From contig OZ004587.1 of NCBI GenBank assembly GCA_963924555.1, positions 6,960,075-7,024,074 of the forward strand: DNA of 64,000 nucleotides, written 5' to 3'. Below, piece by piece: positions 11,869-23,700 of this stretch. The notes under the pieces were generated by a model, which worked only from the letters and a program-made list of their open reading frames with translations, was not told the DNA's origin and did no database searches. Position 1 is the stretch's first letter; each line of letters begins with the position of its first letter. The DNA comes from Crambe crambe. Lineage: Eukaryota; Porifera; Demospongiae; Poecilosclerida; Crambeidae. The position numbers and the translations under genes were made by a program.

Positions 11869-12811
11869 ATGGCTACTCCATCTTGCATGCCTAGGCGTAC
11901 CAGTGCCTACAGTGAAGATCTGAGGTGGCGTATTGTATGGAGGAGGGAGTCCCTTCAGCATGGTCTATCTGAAATAGCCCATGACCTTAATGTCTCCGAG
12001 TCAACTGTCAGGAGGGTGTTAAACATATTCCAGGCTACTGGTAATGTATCTAAGAGACCCTATCCAGCTCAGAACACTTTCAGGATAATAACAGAACCAG
12101 CAATACTTTTTATCATTCACTTAACACTTCAAAAACCCGGAATTTTTCTTCAGGACATTGTAGATGAGCTCAGGAATTGATATAAGTAGAAGTGCCAGAC
12201 AGAGACTAGCTGTGTATGCTCTTCAGAGGGTTAGACGACAATATGTTGCTGATGTTTCGTTGTATGCCAGACACTCCTTACTTTTTATAGATGAAACTGG
12301 TACAGACTAGAGGTACCATTCGTTGCCATGGTTATAGCCTAAGGGGAAAGCCTTTGAAAACACAGAAGTTACTTATTAGAGGAGAACATATCTCAGCAAT
12401 TGCTGCAATGTCTGTTGAAGGGATAGTTGCTTTGAAAATTGTACAAAGGGGTGTGGATGGTGATACATATTACGACTTCATTTGCTCATTAATTCCTCAT
12501 TTCATGCCTTATAATTGTTTCAACAAGCACAGTGTGATTATATGTGACAACTGCACAATTCATCATGTTGAGGAAGTAGAGCAAGTGTGTCTAGATGCAT
12601 CAGTTCTTACTCACTATCTCCCCTCCCCCCTACTCCCCCGATCGATTATAACCCCATTGAACTGGCATTCTCCAAAGTGAAATACATGATGAAGGCAATG
12701 GAAAGCGAAATGGAAGTGATAAATGACATAGACACAATTGTGATGACTACGTTTGCCACTATTACAGCAACTGATTGTGAGGCATGGATCAGTGGAATTG
12801 GTATATACTAG
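11869..12811 (+). pseudogene. Tc1/mariner-family transposase, broken
   Basis: The N-terminal 100 residues form a helix-turn-helix domain (AYSEDLRWRIVWRRESLQ, then LSEIAHDLNVSESTVRRVLN), typical of Tc1-like paired-type DNA binding. The catalytic region follows. The first D lies in LFIDETGT near 12285, the second in VIICDNCTIH near 12548, and the E in NPIELAFSKVK near 12659. Allowing for one frame change in the proline-rich stretch, the spacing is DD34E, as in Tc1 proteins. There is a stop at 12178-12180, another soon after the first catalytic D, and a frame change near 12630. The gene is therefore dead, although most motifs remain. The ATG at 11869 is favoured because it directly precedes the helix-turn-helix. 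Confidence 0.85.
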
Positions 12812-12853
12812 CTAGATTATTATTCAAAGAAAATAATGCATCATAAAACAAAA

Positions 12854-13943
12854 TTAATCAAGTTTCTTGAGACCTGACAGAATTACTCTCTTTTGTTCAT
12901 TGAATTTTTCTTGGGTTAACACATGGTCATCATATAGCTGTTTTAAGGTACTTAGCTGTCCAAAACTTTTACCCCTTATATCAGCAGCTTTACCAGGCGA
13001 CACTCCTATTTCTCAGGGTCTAGACTTACTGGGTGAATCTTGAATCACCTGATTGATGGTTGTACAGCTACTGCTAGTATTAGTAACTGCCTTAACAACT
13101 GCCGATAACACTATCCTGAAAATTTTTCTTTTCTTTATCTGTCTTTTTCTTCCTTGGTGTGGGTAAACCAGAAATCATGGGCACTTGAGGGGGGGTATCT
13201 TTACTTGAATGGAGTCCAGTGACTATCATACAGGCCCATAATCGGTATTGTAACTCGTTCAATTATAATCTCTCCTTATTCAGATTCATCACTTCCTATG
13301 TCAGTTCATCCACTTCACACTCCTTTTCTTCACGTTTAGAGGTGAAGCCATTCCTCACTTTTCGGCGCTTACTTGCTGGGCCTTCATCTTCACTTACATT
13401 TCTGCCATCACACCACAACATGATATCATTAGTACATGTAGTATACATTTCCTTTAAATTATCTTCAGTATATTATATCCAATACTTAGTAGAAGGACGA
13501 CCAGCAAAATAACCGATGGAAAAAGTGGTTGTGGTTGGTAGATGTTCTTCAAACTCATCTAATAACCTGACTTTCAGTTCAGTAATCGTATCAAAACGAC
13601 CATGAAACTTTCTCATGTCTCTTACTACAGAATCTCTTTTCAATGCTGGATTGATGACCTTGATGCAATATGAATAATGTGTCCCAGGATTGACTTGTCC
13701 ACCTAATGTCTATAAATTTAAAATTAGACAATCGTCTTGGTAGTTTACATGCAGGAGTCCAGGTTCAACTTACCTGACCCAATCCACCCAAGGCATAAAC
13801 AGGAGGTGTGGTAGATAAGACACTTACTGTCACCCTAGTACCAGAACTAGTTGTCATCCTTTGGCAGGTCCTAAGGCTAGGATCTAGGACCAAATAGCTC
13901 AGATTTCTGATTTGCTCTCGGTACTGCTGCAATGCAGGTTCAA
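12854..13943 (-). pseudogene. Passenger gene inside the Tc1-like element; C-terminal SHOCT-like helix pair
   Basis: Read on the minus strand. A first segment (about 13943-13774) contains LQQYREQIRNLSYLVLDPSL and ends at a GT donor. After a 64-bp intron (13710-13773) the frame resumes at 13709. This part contains RKFHGRFDTITELKVRLLDE and SIGYFAGRPSTKYW, which looks like a PB1- or ubiquitin-like fold of the kind I recall in repeated sponge proteins. Near 13470 the frame changes, then continues with LKEMYTTCTNDIMLWCDG to a stop. Further on (about 13005-12854) another open stretch ends with LKQLYDDHVLTQEKFNEQ, a SHOCT-like short helical domain, then LSGLKKLD and stop. The family is not certain. 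It is coded opposite to the transposase within the same inverted repeats, so it moves with the element. Confidence 0.5.
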
Positions 13944-14127
13944 AGGTCGTACATTATGCGCATGCCTCAAAAAAATTTTTTTTTCAAGATCTTGGAAACG
14001 GACAGTATACTATTGGAAAGCTCTCAAAGAGAGCTCTTTTTTGAGACCTAAATCAAGCTTATAGAGGGTAGCATAATGAAGATATGGACGTTTTAAAATT
14101 TTAATTTTTTTATGGTAGTCCTCCCTT

Positions 14128-14872
14128 TACTGCCTTCAGATTAATCTTGCATGCATGGGAGAGCACTGTTTTTTCAGAGAGCTATAAGCTCACCTTGCTT
14201 ATAAGTTCTTTGCAAATTGAAGCTTACCTCTGCATGGAATTGCTTCTTTGCAGTTACCAAGTGGTACTCTAAATAATGCCCACCCAAAAAATCGTTCATC
14301 TTGGTGTTAAGCAGTGGTTAATTGCTTCCTGTGCAGGTACTAGTATGTCAACTTGACCATATGAAACAGGATGAGAAAATTAGTTATCAGAGAGTGCTAG
14401 CTGTATAAACTAAAAACTCTTCTTTCTCTTTCTACCAGGTTCTCAGAAGGCTACAGTGAATCATTACATCTACACAGTAGAGCTAAATTCTTATAAAATA
14501 AAGTAGCTAGCTACATAGCTACAATCAGTTTGTGATGACAGCAATCATAATAGCTATGACTATCAGAGAGTACGATAAGTAGGGATGGCATGGATTGCCC
14601 CATTGGACTAATAGAACACCTTCAATATGCTAGGACTCAAGTATGAAGAGCAGGCAACAAAGCGGTATCATTTTACAGCAACTTCTGCGTAAGATCGCTG
14701 TTTTCATTGAGTTGTTCATCATTATCATCATCAAACAACTTATTTCAGAAATGGTCATTCAAATGCCAAAATTGACTGCGCTATAGCTAATCCTTTACCT
14801 TTAACTCGACATGTTCAAAAATAGTACGTCATTTTCCAACTTGCTCAGAGATATTCTATACTAGCTATACAG
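14128..14872. repeat. Non-coding continuation of the duplicated block
   Basis: The first ~250 bp match 47785-48065. The shared landmark GTGGTACTCTAAATA, followed by GCCCACCCAAA, lies in both, and the match fades near 14375. The rest, up to the hAT insertion, shows no gene or clear repeat. Confidence 0.55.
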
Positions 14873-14880
14873 GTATAGAA

Positions 14881-17105
14881 TAGGGACATGCAAATTTTTT
14901 CTTCCCTATTATGCTATGCTCCAATGCCAGAGCCCCTGCCCTATTATGCTCAATAAAAATGCCTATTATGCCTATAAAATTTGTGATTATTATAAAGTCA
15001 TCGTTTATTGTACTGTAACATAATTGTAGCCTCTAAGTAATCCTCAAGTGAGTTAGCTTGTTTACTTCCAAATGATGCATTAAGTAAAGAAAAAACTCTC
15101 TCTGCAGCAGCAGAAGATGGCTGCAATAAAAGTACTTTTTTTGCAGCCAAGGACCATTTAGGTAAAAGAGCTTCATTTCGTTGCCACCATTCCAATTCAT
15201 CAATTGTTGGTGAAACATCAGCAGCTCTTGCTACATACGCTGGTAATTCTTCCTTTAATTCAATAATCATATTAGGTTTATTCAAAGCGGGGATGGAAGT
15301 CAATGTATCAACATCAGCAGCTGATGGTTGAATATCATTAACTTTGGATGGAGAAAATAACCGGGCAGCCTTAAAAGCATTGAGTGGGGATGCAGAATCA
15401 TCACCAAATTTGTTATTGAAGTATTCAATTCCATCCTTAACACAGTTCATTCCATATGACATCCACTGCTGTTGTACAGGTAAATTTCCTGGAGCAAGAT
15501 GTCGTGCAATAGCAGACATGTTAGGATAGTGAGCAGCTTGAAGTACTGCCCTAACCTTTCTAATCTCTTCATAAGACCGTAATACTAAAGCTCCATCACC
15601 CTCCAAATTATAGGTAGCCTTGATAAAATGCTCACCGACATCAATTACTGCAGCAAGTTCCATTTGCAAATATGACCGACTATTCACATCTGTTATAATA
15701 TTCAGTAGTTTTGGTCGAAGTGCAGGGCCAAGGTCTTGATTTCTGATTAGAAAAGGCTCGATATCACCAAATTGCAACATCAATTGATTATAAATTTCCC
15801 ACCGGCTCCACCAGCGAGTTTTACTAAATGAAGCCATTGCTTTGTTGGTCTGCTCTTTCCAGAGAGCCTTGGTCTTTGGACTATGGGAAAACAGTGAAAT
15901 CCAGTATGTACTGAATGTACTGAGCACAGGAGTAGAGAATTTTTCGCCTACCAAATCCAAAGTGTGAGAAAAGCAATGTATATTTAAAATATCAGGATAA
16001 ACAACCTTCAATACTTCCATGGCTACATTATTGACACTTGCTCCATCCCTCATACCAGCAAGAAGAAGATGTGACTTTATACCAAAGGTCACAGATAAGA
16101 CACTAATGAGTTCTCTCGCTACTTCCTCACCTGTCATACTCTTTGTTAAAATTTCTAGGCAAACAAGACGTTGCTTGATTTTATAATCTTCAACATAGCA
16201 GAGAACAATTGCAAGAACTTCACCTAGCCTTGATGTTCCATCAAAGATCACTGAAACAAATTTATCCTTAATCTCTTCACGTATCAGTCCTCGTTCTTCA
16301 TCCAGAATAAAAGGAATAAGGTCTAGCATGTGTCTAGTGTCAGCTAGACGGAGAGCCTTCTCCTCGAGAATATCCCTCAGAATGTCAATAGGAATTCCTG
16401 CTCTCATGAATGCCTTCACAACTTTCACTCGGTATAGCCTCTGATCACCAGGAAGAGTTTGCCCAACAGGATTTTTATCTGCATCATATTTCTTTAAAGC
16501 AGAAACGAGATTGATGTCCTTTGCTTGCCTGCTATTTAGTTTAGCTTTGCTCTCCCCATGCTTAACTGACCTTACATGATTGAGGACAGTACTTCTCTTT
16601 ACAGAGATTGTTTCTCTGCAAGCATTGCAGAAGAGCCTCCCAAGGGAAATAGATAACTCTTCACTGGAAAATTCTTTTACCCTCTGTGAAGGACTAACTT
16701 TTGGTTCCTTCAACCCATGTCGACCGGAAGATTTTTTTTTTCCTGTGGGAGGGTTACACTGAATTTTTCTCTTTCTACAAAGCTCAGATTGCTTTGGTGC
16801 TTTCAGCTTTTGGAGCAAAGATGTAACTGCAGGTTCTTCACTTGTAATTTCAACATCTGACTCATCAGAGGAGCTACTTAAATTTTGATTAATACTAGAA
16901 CTAGCAGAAGCATTGTAGTCAGCCATTTTGCTTGCTATTTTTTAAACTACTGCAGCTGCAATTTGCAAGCAGATAGCAAGTGGGCTGCTGCTTGTTTGCA
17001 CTAATATAATTATATGAAATCCAGCCTATTATGCTAGCATTGTGCTGGCATTAAGGTTCAACCTATTATGCTCAAAACTATGCCAGCATAATTTGCATGT
17101 CTCTA
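14881..17105 (-). mobile_element. Whole-looking hAT transposon with perfect 8-bp target duplication
   Basis: The short inverted ends are TAGGGACATGCAAATT on the left and the complement of TAGAGACATGCAAATT on the right. They are flanked by identical 8-bp copies GTATAGAA at 14873-14880 and 17106-17113, the duplication length of hAT elements. Subterminal CTATTATGC motifs recur several times at both ends (near 14907, 14940, 14965, 17031 and 17062), as expected for transposase binding sites. One uninterrupted transposase gene fills the middle (16926-14998). The perfect flanking repeat and open frame suggest a young, possibly still mobile copy. Confidence 0.9.
14998..16926 (-). CDS. hAT-family transposase (642 aa)
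   Basis: It catalyses cut-and-paste movement of the surrounding element. The N-terminal ~70 residues are Ser/Glu-rich. A BED-like zinc finger follows at about residues 98-123, with FCNAC and then NHVRSVKH. The catalytic RNase H-like core starts near residue 230 with VSVIFDGTSRLGEVLA (first Asp). Next come GMRDGASVNN (second Asp region) and NIHCFSHTLDLV, the hAT CxxH motif, followed by RWWSRWEIY. The C-terminal dimerisation region near residues 605-640 reads LQPSSAAAERVFSLLNASFG, with the catalytic Glu expected in AAAERVF. Length and motif order are normal for hAT proteins. There are no internal stops, and the ATG at 16926 is the first in frame near the right end of the element. The gene is a single exon. 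Confidence 0.9.
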   Translation of the reverse strand: MADYNASASSSINQNLSSSSDESDVEITSEEPAVTSLLQKLKAPKQSELCRKRKIQCNPPTGKKKSSGRHGLKEPKVSPSQRVKEFSSEELSISLGRLFCNACRETISVKRSTVLNHVRSVKHGESKAKLNSRQAKDINLVSALKKYDADKNPVGQTLPGDQRLYRVKVVKAFMRAGIPIDILRDILEEKALRLADTRHMLDLIPFILDEERGLIREEIKDKFVSVIFDGTSRLGEVLAIVLCYVEDYKIKQRLVCLEILTKSMTGEEVARELISVLSVTFGIKSHLLLAGMRDGASVNNVAMEVLKVVYPDILNIHCFSHTLDLVGEKFSTPVLSTFSTYWISLFSHSPKTKALWKEQTNKAMASFSKTRWWSRWEIYNQLMLQFGDIEPFLIRNQDLGPALRPKLLNIITDVNSRSYLQMELAAVIDVGEHFIKATYNLEGDGALVLRSYEEIRKVRAVLQAAHYPNMSAIARHLAPGNLPVQQQWMSYGMNCVKDGIEYFNNKFGDDSASPLNAFKAARLFSPSKVNDIQPSAADVDTLTSIPALNKPNMIIELKEELPAYVARAADVSPTIDELEWWQRNEALLPKWSLAAKKVLLLQPSSAAAERVFSLLNASFGSKQANSLEDYLEATIMLQYNKR

Positions 17106-17113
17106 GTATAGAA

Positions 17114-17737
17114 TATATCTCTCCATTACAACGTGGCAGACATTTTTATGCCCCGCCCCTGTACATGTGATTCTCTCTTGATGCTAAAACCTAGGCACTA
17201 GTCTGGTTATGAATCAAGGAGTGAACTTCAGTCAAGTATGACCCCTTACCCATCACCGAACTATGAGCTAACTACATATTCCTACTTCACTCCCATGACA
17301 GGATCTGAAGCTACCCAACATAGCTAGCTATACGTTGGGTAGCTTCAGATTATATATAGCTAGTGCAGTAATGTATGTATATGTAGGGATTGTTGGCTGG
17401 ATATATACAACAAAGATTGATCCTTCATCCCTACCCTTGTTTCCTCGAGCAATGGTCATCCCTACATTTTATTTTTTTTCATTTCACAGAAATGTTTTCC
17501 CCCTTGACCTAATATACTTGATTAGTATTGCATCAAGGCTCTTGTTGCTGAACTTTTTTGAACCGCACACAGCCAATTTTTTTCCCTTTACTTGTACCAA
17601 TATGAATATGTATGGTATAGCTACTTTGAAATGGTAAGCTAACTAACCAATGTAATATATTCCTCTCTCTGTCCACAGTTAAACTTCTCTCACGGTTGGT
17701 AGAATTTTCTCACCAGTGGATGTGATATTGTTTCTGA
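17114..17737. other. Upstream region of NLR gene 1
   Basis: No other gene is visible. At 17303-17350 there is a hairpin with 17-bp arms (ATCTGAAGCTACCCAAC and its complement) around a self-complementary ATAGCTAGCTAT loop. From about 17665 the sequence matches the DNA before gene 3 (CTCTCTGTCCACAGTTAA, then AGAATTTTCTCAC). The shared TTTCCACAG-type stretch could be a splice acceptor for a short 5' untranslated exon, or part of the promoter. Confidence 0.45.
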
Positions 17738-20700
17738 ATGGCAGAGTCCAAGGAGTATTCCACTATTGTCAAGTGCAAAAGAAAGCTGGAGATTGCTTTC
17801 AAATCCGACAGAGATATTGCACACTTTCTCCTCCAGCAGCACTTCATCACACAAGAACGTTACGATGAACTCGACGATCCAAAGTCAACCCTAACTGATG
17901 CTCAAAAAGTTAGTATGTTAGTGACTGCTATCAGAGATCGAGTTGAACTCAACCCTCGCAATTACCACAAACTGGTCAATCATTTACATCAGAATATTGA
18001 AAGATATGAAGACATTATTGAAATTCTAGATCAAGAATATCCACCTGAAAAGTATACAGTACCTTACCCTTCTGCTGCAAACCCTCAACCAGGTATTCAT
18101 TTGTAATATTACTATGGTAATGTGCTAGCCTATAGGCTAGGAAGAGAGGGAAAAAAGGCACACTACATGAAGCCAGTATCATCCATTCTTAATGGCAAAC
18201 TTGTAGGAGCCTATAGGAATACTAGCTAGCTCGCTTGCTCACTGTGACTCGAATGTTGCACATTGCCCTAGTATGGTAGTAACCTTTAGCGAGAACTTCT
18301 TGAGGTCCAAAATATAAACTATCTCGAATAAAAATCACCAACTGGCCACACCCCTGCCCAGAAACTCAGTATAGCTAAGGATGAGCCATGCACTAGATAC
18401 ATATTGTATGGGTGTACTTCACTTATTTAAGCATATGCTACAACTATATATCTTAAGCTTACCTTGTTTATAATTAACAAGCTTGCTATATCTGCTTTTT
18501 CTCATCTCCTTGTGTTATACTTCACTCTATGAATTGAGCAACCTACCAAGTCTAAATAATGCCCACCCCAACGAAAATTTTGAATATTATATTGGTCCTC
18601 GAAAATATCTTGCTATTATGGTAACTACTTGCTAAGGTATTTGTAGCCATAACTATTAGGTGCTTGTAAAAATATGTTCTAGCTCTATTAATTTTTTGCA
18701 GCTGTTGTAGCTACAAGGTTGAACGTTAAAGAGTGGAAGAGTTCGTTCTGTGTCTACTATAATTCAGTTTTCTACCTAGCTGTATTGTCTGTCATAGTTT
18801 TTAGCTACGTAGTACGAAACTGTATTTTTCAACTCTATCATCTCATAACCGATTGCAACTACTCACTCATTAACTCATGAATTAAATTGTACTCACCTGA
18901 AGCTTTGAGTTGACTGTTTTAGTTGTTCTCTACGAAGATACTAGGAAGTCTAGAAGAGATTTTGGCCAGAAAAAGTAACACTCCTGAGTTTTGATCACTT
19001 TTAGCTGTGCCATAGCTCTCACTATGGTTAGCACATGGCTGAAGTTTTAGCGAAAGTTCATCAAGACATGGCCAGCTATGTTAGTGGTTGAATTTCTCTG
19101 CAACAGTGCAATAATAGTGTAGAGCATTGCATTAGCCCTTGAAGGAGGTAATACTGTAATGTAGCATGTTGTAGTCAATGCAAATACTTTTCATATTCAT
19201 TATAGGAACCTAATGGCCTGTCATTATGTAGACAGCTACAATGACACTGCAAAAGGTTTTCATAAGGTCATTAAAAAATTTTGCCACGATGGCCACACTC
19301 ACCTCACCTCCTCTACCTAATGACCCCTCCCTTTCTAAAGGTCTACCATCAATAATGCCCATCCCAACGAAATTTAATGTTCAATGCAAGCATGTGCAAG
19401 TGAAAAAATTTTTTTTTCACAAATGGATTAGCTATATTTTCATGAAATTCATGAGAATTATTGGTCCTCGTGGTAGTAGCTAGCTGTATTAGATGATTGC
19501 CTTAATTAACAAAATTAATATTCAATTAATTTCATATTATAGTTATGGCTACATTAGAGTAATTGGAGATTTCATACCCTGCATGAATTTGCATGCCATA
19601 TATTTTTGTAGCTACCGATCGAATTATATTTTAATAATAATTGAGCTGGTTTTGACTGGATTTATGTGGTAGCAAAAAGGTTTTATTTTCCAGTTGGAGG
19701 TTATAAATGGAGCTAGTGAAGTAGTTGAATGTGTAGTTTGGAAATTTTTTAGGCACATATAATAGACACCATGAGTGATCACTCTATCCCTTGTACCTAA
19801 GCCCACTTTTTATCGTGGAAAAGTGAAGGGCCTGGTGTGGCTAAATTGCACTTATTAACTATTAATAGCTAATTGTAATTGAAATTATTGCAGGTACTAG
19901 ACTTATCCAGCTAAGTGGATTTTGGGCATTAGACTTATCTATGATGAACATTGCTTAAGGTGGCGGGTAGGTATTTGCTCATGAATAATTCATGAGTTAA
20001 TGAGGCGAGTAGTTGCACCGACTATGAGATGCTACAGTTGAAAACTACAGTTTAATACTGACTAACACTTCCTACTCTACAACTGAGGGCAGACCAGACA
20101 CTCGAGATTACTACCGTTGCAGAGAAACTCAACCACTAAGCAGCCATACCTCGATCGATTTTTTGACGTCAATTTTCTCAAACTGCAGCCATGTGCTGAC
20201 CGTATTTTGTACTTTTTCTTATTATATGAACCAGTGGGCAGGGCCAGACGGAGAGATTTTGAAAAGAAGCCACTGTACGCGAGAGCTATGGCCCATCGAT
20301 CGTTCGATCGACGGCTAAAAGCGATCAAAATTCAGGAGTGTTGGCTTTTCTGGCTAAAATCTCTCCGTGCCGCCCTGCATCTTGGTTTATACAACTGGAA
20401 TAAGCACAAAAGACAGTCATCACAAGCCTGTAGTTCGAGAAAATTGACGTCAAAAAATCGATCGAGGTATGGCTGCTTAGCGGTTGAGTTTCTCTGCAAC
20501 GGTAGTGTTCTCGAGTGTCTGGTTTGCCCTCAGATGTAGAGTAGGAAGTGCTAGTCAGTATGAAACTGTAGTTTTCAACTATACCATCTCATAGTCGGTG
20601 CAACTACTCGCCTCATTAACTTATGAATTATTCATGAGCAAACGCATACCCGCCGCCTTAAGGTAGTGGGTATGTGTTTGCTCATGAATAATTCATGAGT

Positions 20701-23700
20701 TAATGAGGCAAGTAGTTGCACCGACTATCAGATGCTACAGTTGAAAATTACAGTTTCATACTCTACAACTGAGGACAGACCAGATCAGTATCTGAAACTG
20801 ATCATGAATTCGTACTTCAGATTTTATCCACATGCAAATTGAGCTCAATGAAGCCCATAATGAATTTTACAGAAATTGCACGACCAAACTTGCCTTGTTC
20901 ATTATTAGCTACACTGTCGGTGACTGGAGCTCTTGCTCACTGATATTACTGCTAAGTTAATGAACTAAGAAGAGATAATTAAATTAGCAATTTTACAGCA
21001 TTTCTGATAAAATAAAAATGTTTAGCAACCCCATAGTGACATGTTACCTTACAGTTCCGACCAATCCACATGCAATTTATACCAGGACCATTGCATTTTT
21101 CGCACCCCGTGAAAAAAGTTGGCCTGGGTACAAGGTCATTTACTACATTACTTATGAAATAAAATTTTAATATGAGAAGGTACAAGAATTAGCAACTATT
21201 GCATTCTGTGTAGCTATCATCTGTTGATCAATAGTCATTAATTATTTTGCTGCAGTTTCTGCTGGGACTATGATGGCCACACCCACCTCACCTCCTCTAC
21301 TGAGTGGCCCCTCTCATTCTAAAGCAATGAATCTCTCTGAAAAAATGAAGGTCATACCATCCGTAACTAGTGACGCCTCCCCTTTCAAAGATCAAACTTT
21401 GTTAGATCCCATGGGAGATACTAATTCCACTCAATCCCCTCAAATAAGTTCCTGTCCTCTTAGACTTAGTCTGAAGGATCATGTAGCAGAAGCCATGGGT
21501 AAATATAAGGATAAGTTAGTGGATTTGTTTACAACTGCTGATTTAAACTTACCAGCTTTAGTTGCAATGGCAAAAGAGAGGAATAAGAGAAAACTCACTG
21601 AGCTGTTAAGAAAAACAATGGAACTAGTAAATGCTTATAAAAATGCATCTACAGGGAGAGAACAAATACTTGAAGAATATGTAGCTTATCTGAAGCACAC
21701 AAATTTAGCAACTTATAGGGCCAGTGCTATTAAATTAAAACAGGAAAATTTAGACAAGCTATTATCAGATATTTCAGGTGCTAAAAATGCTTATGAAGAC
21801 TATTACAACAGTGTATTGCCAGCAGAAATAATAGCTTGTCTTCAAAATCCTAGCTTATTCGAGACATTGCTCAAGGATAAATACATAGCTAAACTCATTC
21901 CTGAGAAGGTGAGGAATATCTTTGCTTCACTGGACTGCAATGTGTCGCACTCACTAAAATGCAGGTACCTAATACTGCATGTGAACAAAAAGATAGCAAA
22001 CAATCCTGAGAGCTTTCATATGTGGTTAAGTCTATTGTATAAACATGAAGGAATTCATAGCTTGCCGGATAAAGCAAAAGTATATTATGATCAATCATTG
22101 AGAGCTTCTTTTGGAGTTCAGGCTGGCATGGAGCAACTTACTTATTTTGAAGAGAAACATGTCACAGCTTTGACTGCAATAATTTCCAATTTGGCACATA
22201 CAGGCTACAAATATCATTGGAAAAAAATTGCTATTTTTTTGGATTTACCTCATGATTTAATAATTAGCATTCAGTCCACTAGTGATGATTGTTGGAGGTT
22301 AATACTACATGCCTGGGTAACACGAAAGTATGATTATGCTAAACCCCCTACACTTGAAAATCTTGATAATGCATTATCCAGATTAGGACTAGATATCAAC
22401 ACGGACAAAGGTCTTAAAGGTCTGCCTAAGGGTACCTTATCATCAATTCTTGATCAGTCTCACAGTATTAAGACTCATGAAAGCAGTAGACTAAATGTTT
22501 TGCTTGGAGTGGTAGTTAGTTCTGTCTCAGAAGCTAAAATTTCTTATCAATGGTACAAAGATGGGGAAAAATTGAACGATGCTATACAAGCTCGTAACTA
22601 TTATGGTTCTGAAGATTCCATTATAAATATATTTACTGATAGTCTGATAGTGGAAGGCTCTTACACATGTAGGATCCAACAAGGTGATCATGTTATTACT
22701 TCAGAGCCTATAGTATTGACTGTAGAAACTCCATTGGACCAGTATACAAAAGAACTCACAGATATTTATACTGCAAAACCTGAAGTACCACATGATTCTT
22801 GGCCTCCAGTAAGTATCAACACCTACATCAACTTAGCTCTAATCAAACAGCAAGGTATTGATACTGCTGGAGAATATGCTCGCTGTACCATTCGAGGAGA
22901 TGCTGATGATGTCTTTAAGGATAAAGAGAGAGTTGAATATGAGAGTGTTTTTGATAGGTTGGGTAGTGGGGCATGTCTTTTGATTGAAGGTCGTCCAGGT
23001 AGTGGGAAGACTACCCTAGTCCACAAGGTCAGCAAAGACTGGGCTAAAGGCAAGTTAAAACTTAGACATGTAAAACTCTTGTTTCTTGTCCACCTCCGTG
23101 GATTTCTTAGTGATTCTAATATTGAACTACACAATATTCTTGAATGTTTTATTAGCAAAAGTGATCCAGCATTAGATGACATTGTGAAGTATGCATATAA
23201 ACAGAGTGGTTTGGGGCTTTGCTTCATCCTTGATGGTTTAGATGAATACTTGCCAAAGAAAAAAGATACATTCATCCACAGGCTTATCAGTAAATCACAA
23301 CTTCCAAGAGCTCTCGTTATAGTAGCCTCTCGTCCTGCTGCTGTAGCTGATTTTAGACCAATAGCATCTATGCAAATAGAGGTTCTTGGATTTTTAAAGG
23401 AACAGATATCCGAGTATATAAAAGAGTATAACTTTTCAGATGAATCAAAATATTCAGAATTATTCAAATACCTTGATCACCATCCTAATGTGCATCATAT
23501 GTGCTATTTGCCCATTCATACTGCCATGGTGTGTTTTCTCTGTCAAGCTGATAGAAGCCTTCCTGAAACAGAAACTGGTATATATAAAGAATTCACTATA
23601 TATTTTTTTCTGCGTGCATTACGTCAATTAAATGATGACGAAGATATTTATATAGACTCAATTGAATCATTACCATCTTCTGAAAGAGAGTCATATATGA

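Larger units (their letters stand above)
11240..14127 (+). mobile_element. Tc1-like transposon with long inverted repeats and TA target duplication
   Basis: The ends are inverted repeats of more than 100 bp, starting AAGGGAGGACTA on the left and complementary on the right, flanked by TA (11238-11239 and 14128-14129). The repeat includes GAGCTCTCTTTGAGAGCTTT. Inside are a broken DD34E transposase (plus, 11869-12811) and an unrelated-looking minus-strand passenger gene (about 12854-13943). A hairpin element has jumped into its left inverted repeat (11363-11750). The paralogous block at about 47780 lacks the whole element, giving an approximate empty site. At 2.9 kb it is longer than typical Tc1 elements (about 1.3-2 kb) because of the passenger gene and the nested hairpin. 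Confidence 0.85.
18093..21255 (+). other. Intron of NLR gene 1, with repeats and an exon relic
   Basis: A 3.16-kb phase-1 intron, nearly identical to the gene 3 intron (49680-52982) apart from two transposon indels and scattered substitutions. It contains a relic of the exon-2 start (19289-19350), an old diverged foldback copy (about 18825-19095) and a young TTAA-flanked foldback element (19959-20657). No independent gene is seen. Confidence 0.8.

Noticed and set aside
20077-20539. Overlapping plus and minus open frames of 83-140 codons
   Set aside because: They lie in the palindromic TTAA element and encode the same bases twice; no protein motif.
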